Source of the DNA: an uncultured Prevotellaceae bacterium
GTDB lineage: Bacteria; Bacteroidota; Bacteroidia; Bacteroidales; Bacteroidaceae
NCBI GenBank assembly: GCA_902800435.1
Contig: CADCEQ010000031.1
Span: 1 to 32,125 of the forward strand
DNA: 32,125 bases
Direction of reading: 5' to 3'
Shown here: piece after piece, positions 10,253-17,723 of the stretch
Position numbering within the stretch: position 1 is the stretch's first letter
Layout of the letters: each line of letters begins with the position of its first letter
Made by a program: the position numbers and the translations under genes
Notes under the pieces: generated by a model
Told to the model about the DNA's origin: nothing
What the model saw: the letters and a program-made list of their open reading frames with translations, nothing else
Databases searched by the model: none

Positions 10253-13099
10253 ATGAAAATGAAAAGATTTTTTGTCGCCGCAGCGCTGGCCCTCGTCAGC
10301 ACCGTGGCAGTGGTGGCACAGGACATGCAGCTGCCACCCATCCCCATTGACGATCAGGTGCGCATCGGCAAGCTTGACAATGGGCTGACGTATTACATCC
10401 GTCACAACGAGTACCCCGAGCATGTGGCCAACTTCTACATCGCACAGCGCGTGGGTTCCATCCAGGAGGAAGAAAACCAGCGCGGACTGGCACACTTCCT
10501 GGAGCACATGGCCTTCAACGGCTCTGAGCATTTCCCCGGCAACGGCATCATCGACTTCACACGCTCGCTGGGTGTGCAGTTCGGTAGCGACCTGAACGCC
10601 TACACAGGCATCGACCAGACCGTCTACCGCGTGTGCGACGTTCCCACGAAGCGCACCACGGCCGTCGACTCGTGCCTCCTCATCCTGAAAGACTGGTCGA
10701 ACGGACTGCTGCTCGAGGAAGACGAGATCGTCAAGGAGCGCGACGTCGTGCACAACGAGTGGCGCATGGGCGAGGGACCGCAGCAACGCATGCAGACCCG
10801 CTGCCTCCCGAAGATGTATCCCGGTTCGAAATACGGCGATCGACTCCCCATCGGACTGATGTCCGTCGTGGATAACTTCAAGCGTCAGGAGCTGGTCGAC
10901 TATTATAAGAAGTGGTACCGCCCGGACAACCAGGCCATCATCGTCGTGGGCGACATCGACGTCGACCACATCGAGGCCCAGGTGAAGAAGCTCTTCGGCG
11001 GCATCAAGGTGCCTGCCAACGCTGCCAAGGTGGTGGCTGAGCCCGTTCCCGACAACAACGAGGCCATCTATGTCTTCGACAAGGACCGCGAGATGCCCGT
11101 CAACCAGATGATCGTCATGATGAAGCACGATGCCACACCCGACGAGGAGAAGTCGTCGATGGCTTACCTCATTGAGGATTATGTGATGGACGTTGCTTCG
11201 AGCATGCTCAACGCCCGTCTGACCGAGATGACGCAGGAGCCGGAGTGCCCCTTCGTGCAGGCTTTTGGCGGCAACGAGGATTACCTGCTCTCGAGGACCA
11301 AGGAGAGCTTCTCGCTCATTGGTGTGCCCAAGGAGGGCAAGGACATGGAGACCCTCGCCGCCCTCATCCGTGAGGCCAAGCGTGCCCGCGACTTCGGCTT
11401 CACCGCCACGGAGTACGAACGTGCCAAGAGCAACTACCTCGCTTCGCTCGAGAAGCAGTATACCAACCGCGACAAGCGCAGGAACGACGAGTATGGCGAC
11501 GACTACCGCGACCATTTCCTCTCCAACGAGCCCATCCCCTCGCTCGATTATCTCTACCAGACCATGAACCAGATCGTGCCCATGCTCCCCGTTGAAATCG
11601 TCAACGAGGCCATGAAAGAACTCATCTGCGAGAGCGATACCAACCTCGTGGTGTGGGAAATGGGACGCGAGGCCGACGGTCTGACCTACCCGACAGAGGC
11701 CCAGATGGCCGAGACGGTGAAGAAGACGCGTGCCGAGAAGCTCGAAGCCTACGTCGATAACGTGAAGGACGAGCCGCTGATGCTCCCCGAGAACATGCCG
11801 AAGAAGGGCTCCATCGTGAAGGAGACGGAGAACAAGCAGCTCGGCTACAAGGAGCTGACACTCTCCAACGGTGCCACCGTGCTGCTGAAGAAGACCGACT
11901 TCAAGGACGATGAGGTGCTTCTGGAGGCCTTCTCGAAGGGCGGTACCAGCCTCTATGGCCCCAAGGACTACACCAACCTGAAGGTCTTCAACGAGGTGAT
12001 CGGCTACAGCGGCATCGGAAACTTCTCTTCCAACGAGCTCCAGAAAGCCCTCGCCGGCAAGAAGTGCAATGCCGACGCCACGCTGAGCGTCACCCGCCAG
12101 CACGTCACCGCCCACTCCACACCGAAGGACTTGGAGACGATGTTCCAGATGATGTACTACTATTTCACCGACATCAAGAAGGACGAGAAGCAGGTGCAGA
12201 GCCTCATGTCGCAGTTGGAGATCGCCCTGAAGAACAAGGACCTGCAGCCCTCAGCCGTCTTCCAGGACACGCTCGCCAACACCATGTACTGCCACAACCC
12301 GCGCTTCGCCAACATCCAGGCCGACGACCTGAAGGACGTCGACTACGACCGCATCCTCGAGATCCACAAGGAGCGCTTCAAGAACGCCGCACAGTTCACC
12401 TTCGTCATCGTGGGTAACTTCGACGAGACCACCATCCGTCCCATGATCGAGCAGTATATCGCTTCGTTGCCCGCCGACAAGAAGGCCAAGGCCGATGAGC
12501 CGAAGAAGGTGCTCACCATGTTCAAGGGCAAGGTGAAGAACAACTTCACCGTGAAGACCGACTCGCCCAACGCCATCTCCTACCTCGTGTGGACCGCACC
12601 GATGGACTACACGCTCGAGAACAGCGTCAAGGTCAGCGCCGTCGGACAGATCCTTTCGCAGATCTACCTCGCCACCATCCGCGAGCAGGAGAGCGCAGCC
12701 TACACCTGCGGATCGGCAGGAACGTTCGACTTCAGAGGCATTCAGCCCATGGTGCGCCTCCTCGCCGTCAGCCAGGGTAACCCCGAGAAGAACGCCCGCG
12801 CTCTGGAACTCCTCTACAAGGGCTTCAACGACAACATGGCGAAGATAGACGCAGACGCTCTGCAGAAGGTGAAGGAATACATGCTGAAGCAGGCCGACGT
12901 CGATGCCAAGACGAACAACTACTGGGTCAACGTCCTCACCACGTGGAAGGACTACGGCGTAGACACCCAGACCAACTACAAGAAGGTGGTCGAGAGCCTC
13001 ACCGCCGACAGTCTGCAGAAGTTCATGAAGCAGATGGCTGCCGCCAACAATCAGATGGAGGTCGTCATGATGACCGAACCGAAGGACGAGGCCAAATAA
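10253..13099 (+). CDS. M16 family zinc metallopeptidase (pitrilysin/PqqL-like)
   Basis: A 948-residue exported peptidase. A signal peptide (about 1-23, ending VVAQ) precedes the first M16 domain with the inverted zinc motif HFLEH (81-85) and the third ligand E169 in the VVHNEW segment. The rest contains further M16-fold domains without a second HxxEH, as usual for this two-halved clamshell family, where the C-terminal half shapes the chamber. It should degrade short or unfolded peptides in the periplasm; the substrate is unknown. Full length for this Bacteroidota group. It has its own -7 box and terminator, so it is monocistronic. Confidence 0.93.
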   Translation: MKMKRFFVAAALALVSTVAVVAQDMQLPPIPIDDQVRIGKLDNGLTYYIRHNEYPEHVANFYIAQRVGSIQEEENQRGLAHFLEHMAFNGSEHFPGNGIIDFTRSLGVQFGSDLNAYTGIDQTVYRVCDVPTKRTTAVDSCLLILKDWSNGLLLEEDEIVKERDVVHNEWRMGEGPQQRMQTRCLPKMYPGSKYGDRLPIGLMSVVDNFKRQELVDYYKKWYRPDNQAIIVVGDIDVDHIEAQVKKLFGGIKVPANAAKVVAEPVPDNNEAIYVFDKDREMPVNQMIVMMKHDATPDEEKSSMAYLIEDYVMDVASSMLNARLTEMTQEPECPFVQAFGGNEDYLLSRTKESFSLIGVPKEGKDMETLAALIREAKRARDFGFTATEYERAKSNYLASLEKQYTNRDKRRNDEYGDDYRDHFLSNEPIPSLDYLYQTMNQIVPMLPVEIVNEAMKELICESDTNLVVWEMGREADGLTYPTEAQMAETVKKTRAEKLEAYVDNVKDEPLMLPENMPKKGSIVKETENKQLGYKELTLSNGATVLLKKTDFKDDEVLLEAFSKGGTSLYGPKDYTNLKVFNEVIGYSGIGNFSSNELQKALAGKKCNADATLSVTRQHVTAHSTPKDLETMFQMMYYYFTDIKKDEKQVQSLMSQLEIALKNKDLQPSAVFQDTLANTMYCHNPRFANIQADDLKDVDYDRILEIHKERFKNAAQFTFVIVGNFDETTIRPMIEQYIASLPADKKAKADEPKKVLTMFKGKVKNNFTVKTDSPNAISYLVWTAPMDYTLENSVKVSAVGQILSQIYLATIREQESAAYTCGSAGTFDFRGIQPMVRLLAVSQGNPEKNARALELLYKGFNDNMAKIDADALQKVKEYMLKQADVDAKTNNYWVNVLTTWKDYGVDTQTNYKKVVESLTADSLQKFMKQMAAANNQMEVVMMTEPKDEAK

Positions 13100-13131
13100 A
13101 GCCGCAAGGCCTAAACGCCATCAATCCCATC

Positions 13132-13164
13132 AGAGGACGTGCCACCAGGCATGTCCTCTTTTTT
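13132..13164 (+). terminator. Intrinsic terminator of the M16 gene
   Basis: AGAGGACGTGCC (13132-13143) pairs with GGCATGTCCTCT (13148-13159) through 12 pairs including one G-U, loop ACCA, followed by a T-run to 13164. It lies 32 bases after the stop codon. Confidence 0.9.
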
Positions 13165-13238
13165 GTATCCTTCATCCTTCAGGCCGTAGGCCGCCTTATT
13201 TATCATTTGTCATTTAGATGCGAAGCATCGCAAAAATT

Positions 13239-13259
13239 CTTCACTTTTCACTCTTAACT
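13239..13259 (-). repeat. Heptamer repeat locus (a), three units
   Basis: On the minus strand it reads AGTTAAG, AGTGAAA, AGTGAAG in a row. The locus at 25937-25957 has the same three units with one base different. It lies in a 190-base gene-free stretch (13165-13355) that also holds a small hairpin GATGC-GAA-GCATC near 13217-13229; nothing else is seen there. Confidence 0.7.
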
Positions 13260-13355
13260 GTTAACGACTGTGAACGCGAAAAAGCTTATTCGGTAAAATG
13301 GTATGTTTAGCATGATATACTTACATGGTGGAGGTCTTTGTTCTTCTTGCCTTCC

Positions 13356-13565
13356 CTACGGCTCCCCCAGATAATAAACAATAGCCCCCACCTGCGCAGG
13401 CGTGAAGATGCGCTGGCGCGGCGAGTAGCCGAGTTCGGTGAGTTGTTTGCTCAGCTCGTGGTTGAGCGTTATCCATCGTTGGAGGCATCGCCACGCGTTC
13501 ACGGGTTGCAGCAGGGGAAAGTATAGCTGAGCGAGTTCCGACCTGCCATAGCTGCGGATTGTCAT
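13356..13565 (-). CDS. DUF4248 family protein
   Basis: A 69-residue small protein. It opens TIRSYGRSELAQLYFP and ends IVYYLGEP, the pattern I recall for DUF4248, a Bacteroidales family of unknown function often found near primase-like, DUF3987 and HU-related genes. A helix-turn-helix-like fold is possible but not proven. The ATG at 13565 is the only good start; the TTG two codons upstream lies inside the promoter box. A near-consensus promoter ends 3 bases before the ATG, so the mRNA may be leaderless. Its usual partners lie 15 kb away at 28.6-32 kb, beyond an inverted repeat, so it may be a separated part of that cassette. Confidence 0.8.
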   Translation of the reverse strand: MTIRSYGRSELAQLYFPLLQPVNAWRCLQRWITLNHELSKQLTELGYSPRQRIFTPAQVGAIVYYLGEP

Positions 13566-13568
13566 ACG

Positions 13569-13599
13569 CAAAGTTACTCATTTTCTGCGACATAGACAA
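13569..13599 (-). promoter_or_regulatory. Promoter of the DUF4248 gene
   Basis: The minus strand shows TTG (13599-13597), a 20-base spacer, then TAACTTTG (13576-13569). Both elements fit the Bacteroidota consensus. Transcription should begin at or next to the ATG at 13565. Confidence 0.65.
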
Positions 13600-13670
13600 G
13601 AATAAGTGCGAATAAAAGCACTAATGGCACCAGTCCCACGACGAGTGACGGTCTTTTTCGTCTCATCGCA

Positions 13671-13753
13671 CTGTAATGACCTGCTCACGAGGCTGTAATG
13701 ACCTGCTCACAAGGCTGTAATGGCATGGTCACGAGAGTGTAATGAGGATGTAA
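13671..13753 (+). repeat. 22-bp tandem repeat, about 3.7 copies
   Basis: Units start CTGTAATGACCTGCTCAC at 13671 and 13693, then CTGTAATGGCATGGTCAC at 13715 and a partial GTGTAATGA at 13737. The first two units differ by one base. The array lies between the DUF4248 promoter and the stop of the NSS gene, and its end belongs to the ~60-bp repeat shared with 28458-28517. Confidence 0.85.
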
Positions 13754-13765
13754 AATATTTTACTT
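13707..13765 (+). repeat. ~60-bp dispersed repeat, left copy
   Basis: This stretch matches the minus strand of 28458-28517 at about 51 of 60 positions with one gap. Both copies begin TCACAAGGCTGTAATG and end in a GTAAAAT/ATTTTAC palindrome (13750-13763 here). A further shared word, ACTAACCAAT, follows at 13774-13783. Confidence 0.85.
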
Positions 13766-13788
13766 ACCAACCAACTAACCAATAAGCT

Positions 13789-15237
13789 TCACACTATACC
13801 CATCTGATGCAGGAAGACGAGGAGGATGAGGATCGGACAGACGTAGCGAACGGAGAAGAGGAAAACGGGCAACAGGCGGCGGTTGAGCGACCCGCGATTG
13901 GTGAGTTCATCGCTGATGGCGAGGCGCGGTGCGAACCAGCCCACAAACAGGCAGGTGAGCAGGGCTCCCGTGGGGAGCAGATACTGTGCCGTCAGGTGAT
14001 CGCAGAAGTCAAGTATGTCAAGATCTATCAGGCGGAGCGATGGTACAGCCCCCATAGAGAGCGAACAGAGCACGGCGATGACCGAACAGATGGCGGTGAG
14101 CACCCACGCCGAACGTTGGCGCGCATGCAGAAGGGATGTGCTATCGGCCGATGCTTCCGTCGATGGGTCGTTCCCGTGAGTAGCGTCGGTGGTTGTCTTC
14201 CTATGGTGGTGAAAGCCAAACTCCTCGGTGAAGAAGGCGGTACCGATCTCATGCATGGAGATGGTGCTCGTCAGCGCTGCGAAGACCAGCAGGGCATAGA
14301 ACAGGATACCGATGGCGTAGCCCACGACGGGCACGGCGGCGAAGGCCTGCTGGAACACATTGGGCAAGGTGATGAAGATGAGCGAGGGACCGGCATCGGG
14401 AGTCACGCCCACGGAAAATGCCGCGGGAAAAATCATCAGGCCAGCGAGGATGGCGATGCCGCTGTCGAGGAGGGCTATCTGCGTGGCCGACGTGGCGAGG
14501 TTGGTGTCCTTGGGGAAATAGGAAGCGTAGGTGCAGAGGCAGGCCGTACCGAGCGACAGAGAGAAGAAGGCTTGTCCGAGAGCTTCAAGGAAGACGCTCC
14601 CCGAGAGCTTGGAGAAGTCGGGCTTCAGCAGGAACTCCACTCCCTTGCCTGCGCCGGGGAGCATGCACGAGGCCACGACAATCACCACCAACAGCACCAA
14701 CAGGGCGGGCATGAGCCGCTTGGATGCGCGCTCGATACCTTTCTCGATGCCGCGGACGACGACGAGGTGCGTGATCAGGATGAAGCCGACGGCCCACAGG
14801 CAGGGTTTCAGCGGGTCGCTGGAGAACTCGGTGAAGTAGCGCGCCACATAGTCGGCATCACCCGTCAGCTGTCCGGCGATGGAGGCGAAGAGGTATTGCA
14901 GGCACCATCCGGCCACCACGGCGTAGAAACCGAGGATGATGGTCGACGTGAAGATGCCGAGATAGCCCACAAAGCGCCACGAGCTGCGACCCGACAACTT
15001 ACCGTAGGCGCTGGCAGCGTTCGACGAACCGTGACGACCGACGATGAACTCTGCGATCATGCCCGGCACGCCGAGGAGGAACACACAAGCCAAATAGATG
15101 AGGATGAAAGCCGCACCACCGTTCTGCCCCGTCATGTAGGGGAAGCGCCACACGTTGCCCAGACCGACAGCAGACCCTGCCGTTGCCAGAATGATGCCCA
15201 CCCTGCTGCCGAAGCTACCGCGTTTCTGTTCGTTCAT
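13789..15237 (-). CDS. NSS family sodium-coupled transporter (first paralog)
   Basis: A 482-residue inner-membrane protein of the neurotransmitter:sodium symporter family (LeuT fold), importing an amino acid or related solute with sodium. The signature GLGNVWRFPY lies at 25-34 and about 11-12 hydrophobic segments follow. Compared with its neighbour it carries about 30 extra hydrophilic residues (about 340-375, rich in His, Thr, Ser and Asp) in a loop. The ATG at 15237 is 17 bases after the stop of the upstream paralog, so the two form an operon. Substrate is not predictable from sequence. Whether the paralogs work separately is unknown; the family often forms dimers. Confidence 0.93.
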   Translation of the reverse strand: MNEQKRGSFGSRVGIILATAGSAVGLGNVWRFPYMTGQNGGAAFILIYLACVFLLGVPGMIAEFIVGRHGSSNAASAYGKLSGRSSWRFVGYLGIFTSTIILGFYAVVAGWCLQYLFASIAGQLTGDADYVARYFTEFSSDPLKPCLWAVGFILITHLVVVRGIEKGIERASKRLMPALLVLLVVIVVASCMLPGAGKGVEFLLKPDFSKLSGSVFLEALGQAFFSLSLGTACLCTYASYFPKDTNLATSATQIALLDSGIAILAGLMIFPAAFSVGVTPDAGPSLIFITLPNVFQQAFAAVPVVGYAIGILFYALLVFAALTSTISMHEIGTAFFTEEFGFHHHRKTTTDATHGNDPSTEASADSTSLLHARQRSAWVLTAICSVIAVLCSLSMGAVPSLRLIDLDILDFCDHLTAQYLLPTGALLTCLFVGWFAPRLAISDELTNRGSLNRRLLPVFLFSVRYVCPILILLVFLHQMGIV

Positions 15238-15254
15238 ATCTCAGGATGGTATGT

Positions 15255-16613
15255 TCAGATGACATGGAACTGATGGAGGAAAATCAAGAAGATGCCGAGG
15301 GGGCACACATAGCGCACCATGATGCGGAAAACAGGCAGGAAGCCGACATGGCGCGTGCCGCCGTCGGTGAACTCGTCGGCCACCAGCCTCTTGTCGATGA
15401 ACCAGCCCACGAACAGGCAAGTGAGCAGGCCACCCAACGGCAGGCAGAGATTGGCCGTGAACCAGTCGAGGAAGTCGAAGAGCGGCTGTCCGAAGAGGCA
15501 TGCCCACTGCCATTTGCCGAGCGACATGGAGCAGAACACGCCCATGACGATGCAGAACGACGAGACGATGGTGGCCGCCTTGGTGCGGCTGATTTTCATT
15601 TCTTCGTGCAGGAAAGACGTACTCACCTCGTGGAGCGAGATGTTCGACGTCAGCGCGGCAATGGCCAACAGCACATAGAACGAAACGCTGACAATGCCTT
15701 CCACGATGGGAATCGAGCCGAAGGCCTGCTCGAAGACGTTGGGCAGGGTGATAAAGATGAGCGACGGGCCGCTGTCGGGCTGAATGCCCACGGAGAGGGC
15801 GGCCGGGAAGATCATCAGTCCGGCGAGGACAGCCACCACCGTGTCGATGAAGACAATCTGGAAAGCCGAGTCCAACAGGTCTGTATCGCGCTTGAAGTAG
15901 GAGGCGTAGGTGCAAAGACATCCCATCGCGATGCTCAGCGAGAAGAATGCCTGCCCGAGGGCTTCGAGGAACGTGCTACTGTCGATTTTCGAGAAGTCGG
16001 GCTTGAAGAGGAACTCCACGCCCGCCATTGCTCCCGGCAACATTAGCGAGCAGACAACGAGCACCAACAACAAGACAAAAAGCAACGGCATCATCAGCTT
16101 CGACGCCCGCTCGATGCCTTTCTCGATGCCGCGCACGATGACGAAATGCGTGATGCCCACGAGGACGGCCATCCAGAAGATCGGTCTCCACGGGTTTTGC
16201 TCAAATTGTGAGAAATAGTCCTTGAAGAACTGGGGCGAGCCGTGGAGCTGATTGGTGAGTGCCGCCTCGACATATTGCAGCGTCCAACCCGACACCACGC
16301 CGTAGTAGCCGATGATGAGCGCGGCGGTGCCGACGCCCATCAGTCCCACCCATTTCCACGGAGTGCCTTTCGAGAGCTTCGTATAGGCACGGGCTGTGTT
16401 GGCCTGCGCCCTCCGTCCGATCATAAACTCGCACAACATGACCGGCACACCGATGAGCAATACACATATTATATATATAAAGATGAAGGCAGCTCCGCCG
16501 TTCTGACCCGTCACAAAAGGAAAACGCCACACGTTGCCCAGGCCAACGGCACCTCCCGCCGTGGCCAGAACGATGCCTATCTTTGTTCCAAAATTACCTC
16601 TTTCCTGATTCAT
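15255..16613 (-). CDS. NSS family sodium-coupled transporter (second paralog)
   Basis: A 452-residue paralog of the next gene, with GLGNVWRFPF at 24-33, the same TM layout and nearly the same C-terminal ending (PLGIFLIFLHQF). I chose the ATG at 16613 (MNQERGNFGTKIG) because it aligns with the start of the paralog; a longer open frame to 16685 would cover the predicted promoter. It is the promoter-proximal gene of the two-gene operon, with a predicted leader of about 12 bases. Length fits the shorter, MhsT-like bacterial NSS proteins. Confidence 0.93.
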   Translation of the reverse strand: MNQERGNFGTKIGIVLATAGGAVGLGNVWRFPFVTGQNGGAAFIFIYIICVLLIGVPVMLCEFMIGRRAQANTARAYTKLSKGTPWKWVGLMGVGTAALIIGYYGVVSGWTLQYVEAALTNQLHGSPQFFKDYFSQFEQNPWRPIFWMAVLVGITHFVIVRGIEKGIERASKLMMPLLFVLLLVLVVCSLMLPGAMAGVEFLFKPDFSKIDSSTFLEALGQAFFSLSIAMGCLCTYASYFKRDTDLLDSAFQIVFIDTVVAVLAGLMIFPAALSVGIQPDSGPSLIFITLPNVFEQAFGSIPIVEGIVSVSFYVLLAIAALTSNISLHEVSTSFLHEEMKISRTKAATIVSSFCIVMGVFCSMSLGKWQWACLFGQPLFDFLDWFTANLCLPLGGLLTCLFVGWFIDKRLVADEFTDGGTRHVGFLPVFRIMVRYVCPLGIFLIFLHQFHVI

Positions 16614-16628
16614 TGAACTCCTTTTTGC

Positions 16629-16659
16629 TTGCAAATTTATAAAAAACTTCGTACTTTTG
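16629..16659 (+). promoter_or_regulatory. Promoter of the VanZ-like gene
   Basis: TTG (16629-16631), a 20-base spacer and TACTTTTG (16652-16659) fit the consensus. The leader is about 14 bases. It overlaps the divergent NSS promoter. Confidence 0.65.
16632..16639 (-). promoter_or_regulatory. -7 box of the NSS operon
   Basis: The minus strand reads TAAATTTG, matching TAnnTTTG. It lies inside the spacer of the opposite promoter, so the two polymerase sites cannot be occupied together. Confidence 0.55.
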
Positions 16660-16678
16660 CATAAAAAAGGAAGCGGAA

Positions 16679-17071
16679 ATGGCATTATTAGCGCATTTTC
16701 TCAAGAAATATCCATTATCCCTGCTGTGTATCCTCGTTGTTTGGGTGCTCAGCCTGATGCCCGTTCCCGAAACGCCACTCAAGGAAATCAGATATATCGA
16801 CAAGTGGACACATCTGGTGATGTACGGCGGCACCTGCGCGGTGATATGGGCAGAATATCTGCGAAGCCACAAAAAACCAGACAAGAAGAAACTCGTCCTT
16901 CTTGCCTGGCTTGCACCCGCGCTGATGGGCGGGTTGTTGGAAGTGCTTCAGGCCACCTGTACGGGTGGTTGTCGCAGTGGCGACTGGGTAGACTTCGTGG
17001 CCAATGCCCTCGGTGCTACTCTAACTCTGGGTGGCGGAATGCTGTGGGTATGGTGGCACGCCAGACGATGA
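16679..17071 (+). CDS. VanZ-like family membrane protein
   Basis: A 130-residue membrane protein with about four hydrophobic segments (about 10-28, 44-60, 71-90, 105-126). It keeps the family pattern DKWTHLVMYG (D41, H45), LLEVLQ (E88, Q91) and R99..D102..D105..N109. VanZ relatives affect teicoplanin resistance in enterococci, but the role of the family in Bacteroidota is unknown. The ATG at 16679 follows AAGGAAGCGG, an unusually good ribosome-binding-like stretch. Its last 56 bases overlap the 3' end of the convergent CYTH gene. Confidence 0.85.
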   Translation: MALLAHFLKKYPLSLLCILVVWVLSLMPVPETPLKEIRYIDKWTHLVMYGGTCAVIWAEYLRSHKKPDKKKLVLLAWLAPALMGGLLEVLQATCTGGCRSGDWVDFVANALGATLTLGGGMLWVWWHARR

Positions 17072-17537
17072 ACGGCATCTTCCGCATGTGGCCGTTGTAG
17101 AAACGGCGGTCGCCCGTCACCTCATCGCCGATGAAGTCGGGCTTGTCGAAAGAGGCCTCTTCGCTCTCCAGCTCCACCTCGGCCATCACCAGACCGGCAT
17201 TGTCGCCGTAGAACTCATCCACCTCGAAGGTGTGGCGACCGTCAGGACTGGGCACCAGGAAGCGCGTCTTGTCGATGACGCCGGGTTCGCATATCGCCAT
17301 GAGCTGCTGTGCCTCATCCATCGTGATCTCCTTCTCGAACTCATAGCGGCTGAAACCGCCCTCACGGGCCGGACCCTTGATGGTCAGGAAGGCCTTTTCA
17401 TCACGGATACGCACGCGGACGGTGCGCCCATGGCTGCTGCAGATATACCCTTGTCGGATGCGGCTGCTACTGGTGGCCTGCTTGCGGTAGCCATCGCCTC
17501 TCACCAGGAACTTCCGTTCGATTTCGAATCCGCTCAT
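17016..17537 (-). CDS. CYTH domain protein (class IV adenylate cyclase/thiamine-triphosphatase type)
   Basis: A 173-residue cytosolic protein. It has the diagnostic EIERKFLV at 5-12, the RVRIR strand (41-45), LTIKG (51-55), YEFEKEI (65-71), KTRF (90-93) and alternating acidic strands (EVDEFYG, AEVELES). These residues form a tunnel that binds metal and triphosphates; bacterial members are usually inorganic triphosphatases or thiamine-triphosphatases. Typical members are about 155 residues; here the last ~18 residues run into the antisense of the VanZ-like gene and look like an extension. It starts 7 bases after the stop of the 47-residue membrane protein and belongs to the operon led by the acyl-CoA synthetase. 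Confidence 0.9.
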   Translation of the reverse strand: MSGFEIERKFLVRGDGYRKQATSSSRIRQGYICSSHGRTVRVRIRDEKAFLTIKGPAREGGFSRYEFEKEITMDEAQQLMAICEPGVIDKTRFLVPSPDGRHTFEVDEFYGDNAGLVMAEVELESEEASFDKPDFIGDEVTGDRRFYNGHMRKMPFIVWRATIPTAFRHPELE

Positions 17538-17544
17538 AAGCCGG

Positions 17545-17688
17545 TTATGCGAAGCGGATTCCCAGCGAAATCACCATGCCCAAAGCAAGCACGATGAGCA
17601 CGCCGATGATCCAATAAACCACCTTTTCTGCCTTCTTGCTTTCCTGTGCCTCGTGTCTGGCACGCTGTACTTTTCTTTTCTGACTCAT
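17545..17688 (-). CDS. Small single-pass membrane protein, 47 residues
   Basis: An ORF from the ATG at 17688 to the TAA at 17545. The first 22 residues are strongly basic and charged (MSQKRKVQRARHEAQESKK and on), followed by one hydrophobic helix (about 24-43, VVYWIIGVLIVLALGMVISL). It is placed between prfB (35 bases upstream) and the CYTH gene (7 bases downstream) on the same strand, so it should be translated from the operon. I believe similar small proteins occur in related genomes, but I cannot name a function. Confidence 0.75.
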   Translation of the reverse strand: MSQKRKVQRARHEAQESKKAEKVVYWIIGVLIVLALGMVISLGIRFA

Positions 17689-17723
17689 AATGATTATTTT
17701 TAAGATTAATTGAAATTGCTAAC

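Noticed and set aside
10238..12115. 625-codon open frame on the minus strand
   Set aside because: Antisense shadow of the M16 peptidase, which has a signal peptide, zinc motif, promoter and terminator.
13321..13599. 92-codon open frame on the minus strand
   Set aside because: Out-of-frame shadow of the DUF4248 gene; it overlaps the promoter and shows no domain.
13807..15273. 488-codon open frame on the plus strand
   Set aside because: Antisense shadow of the NSS transporter; sequence is low-complexity Glu/Asp/His-rich.
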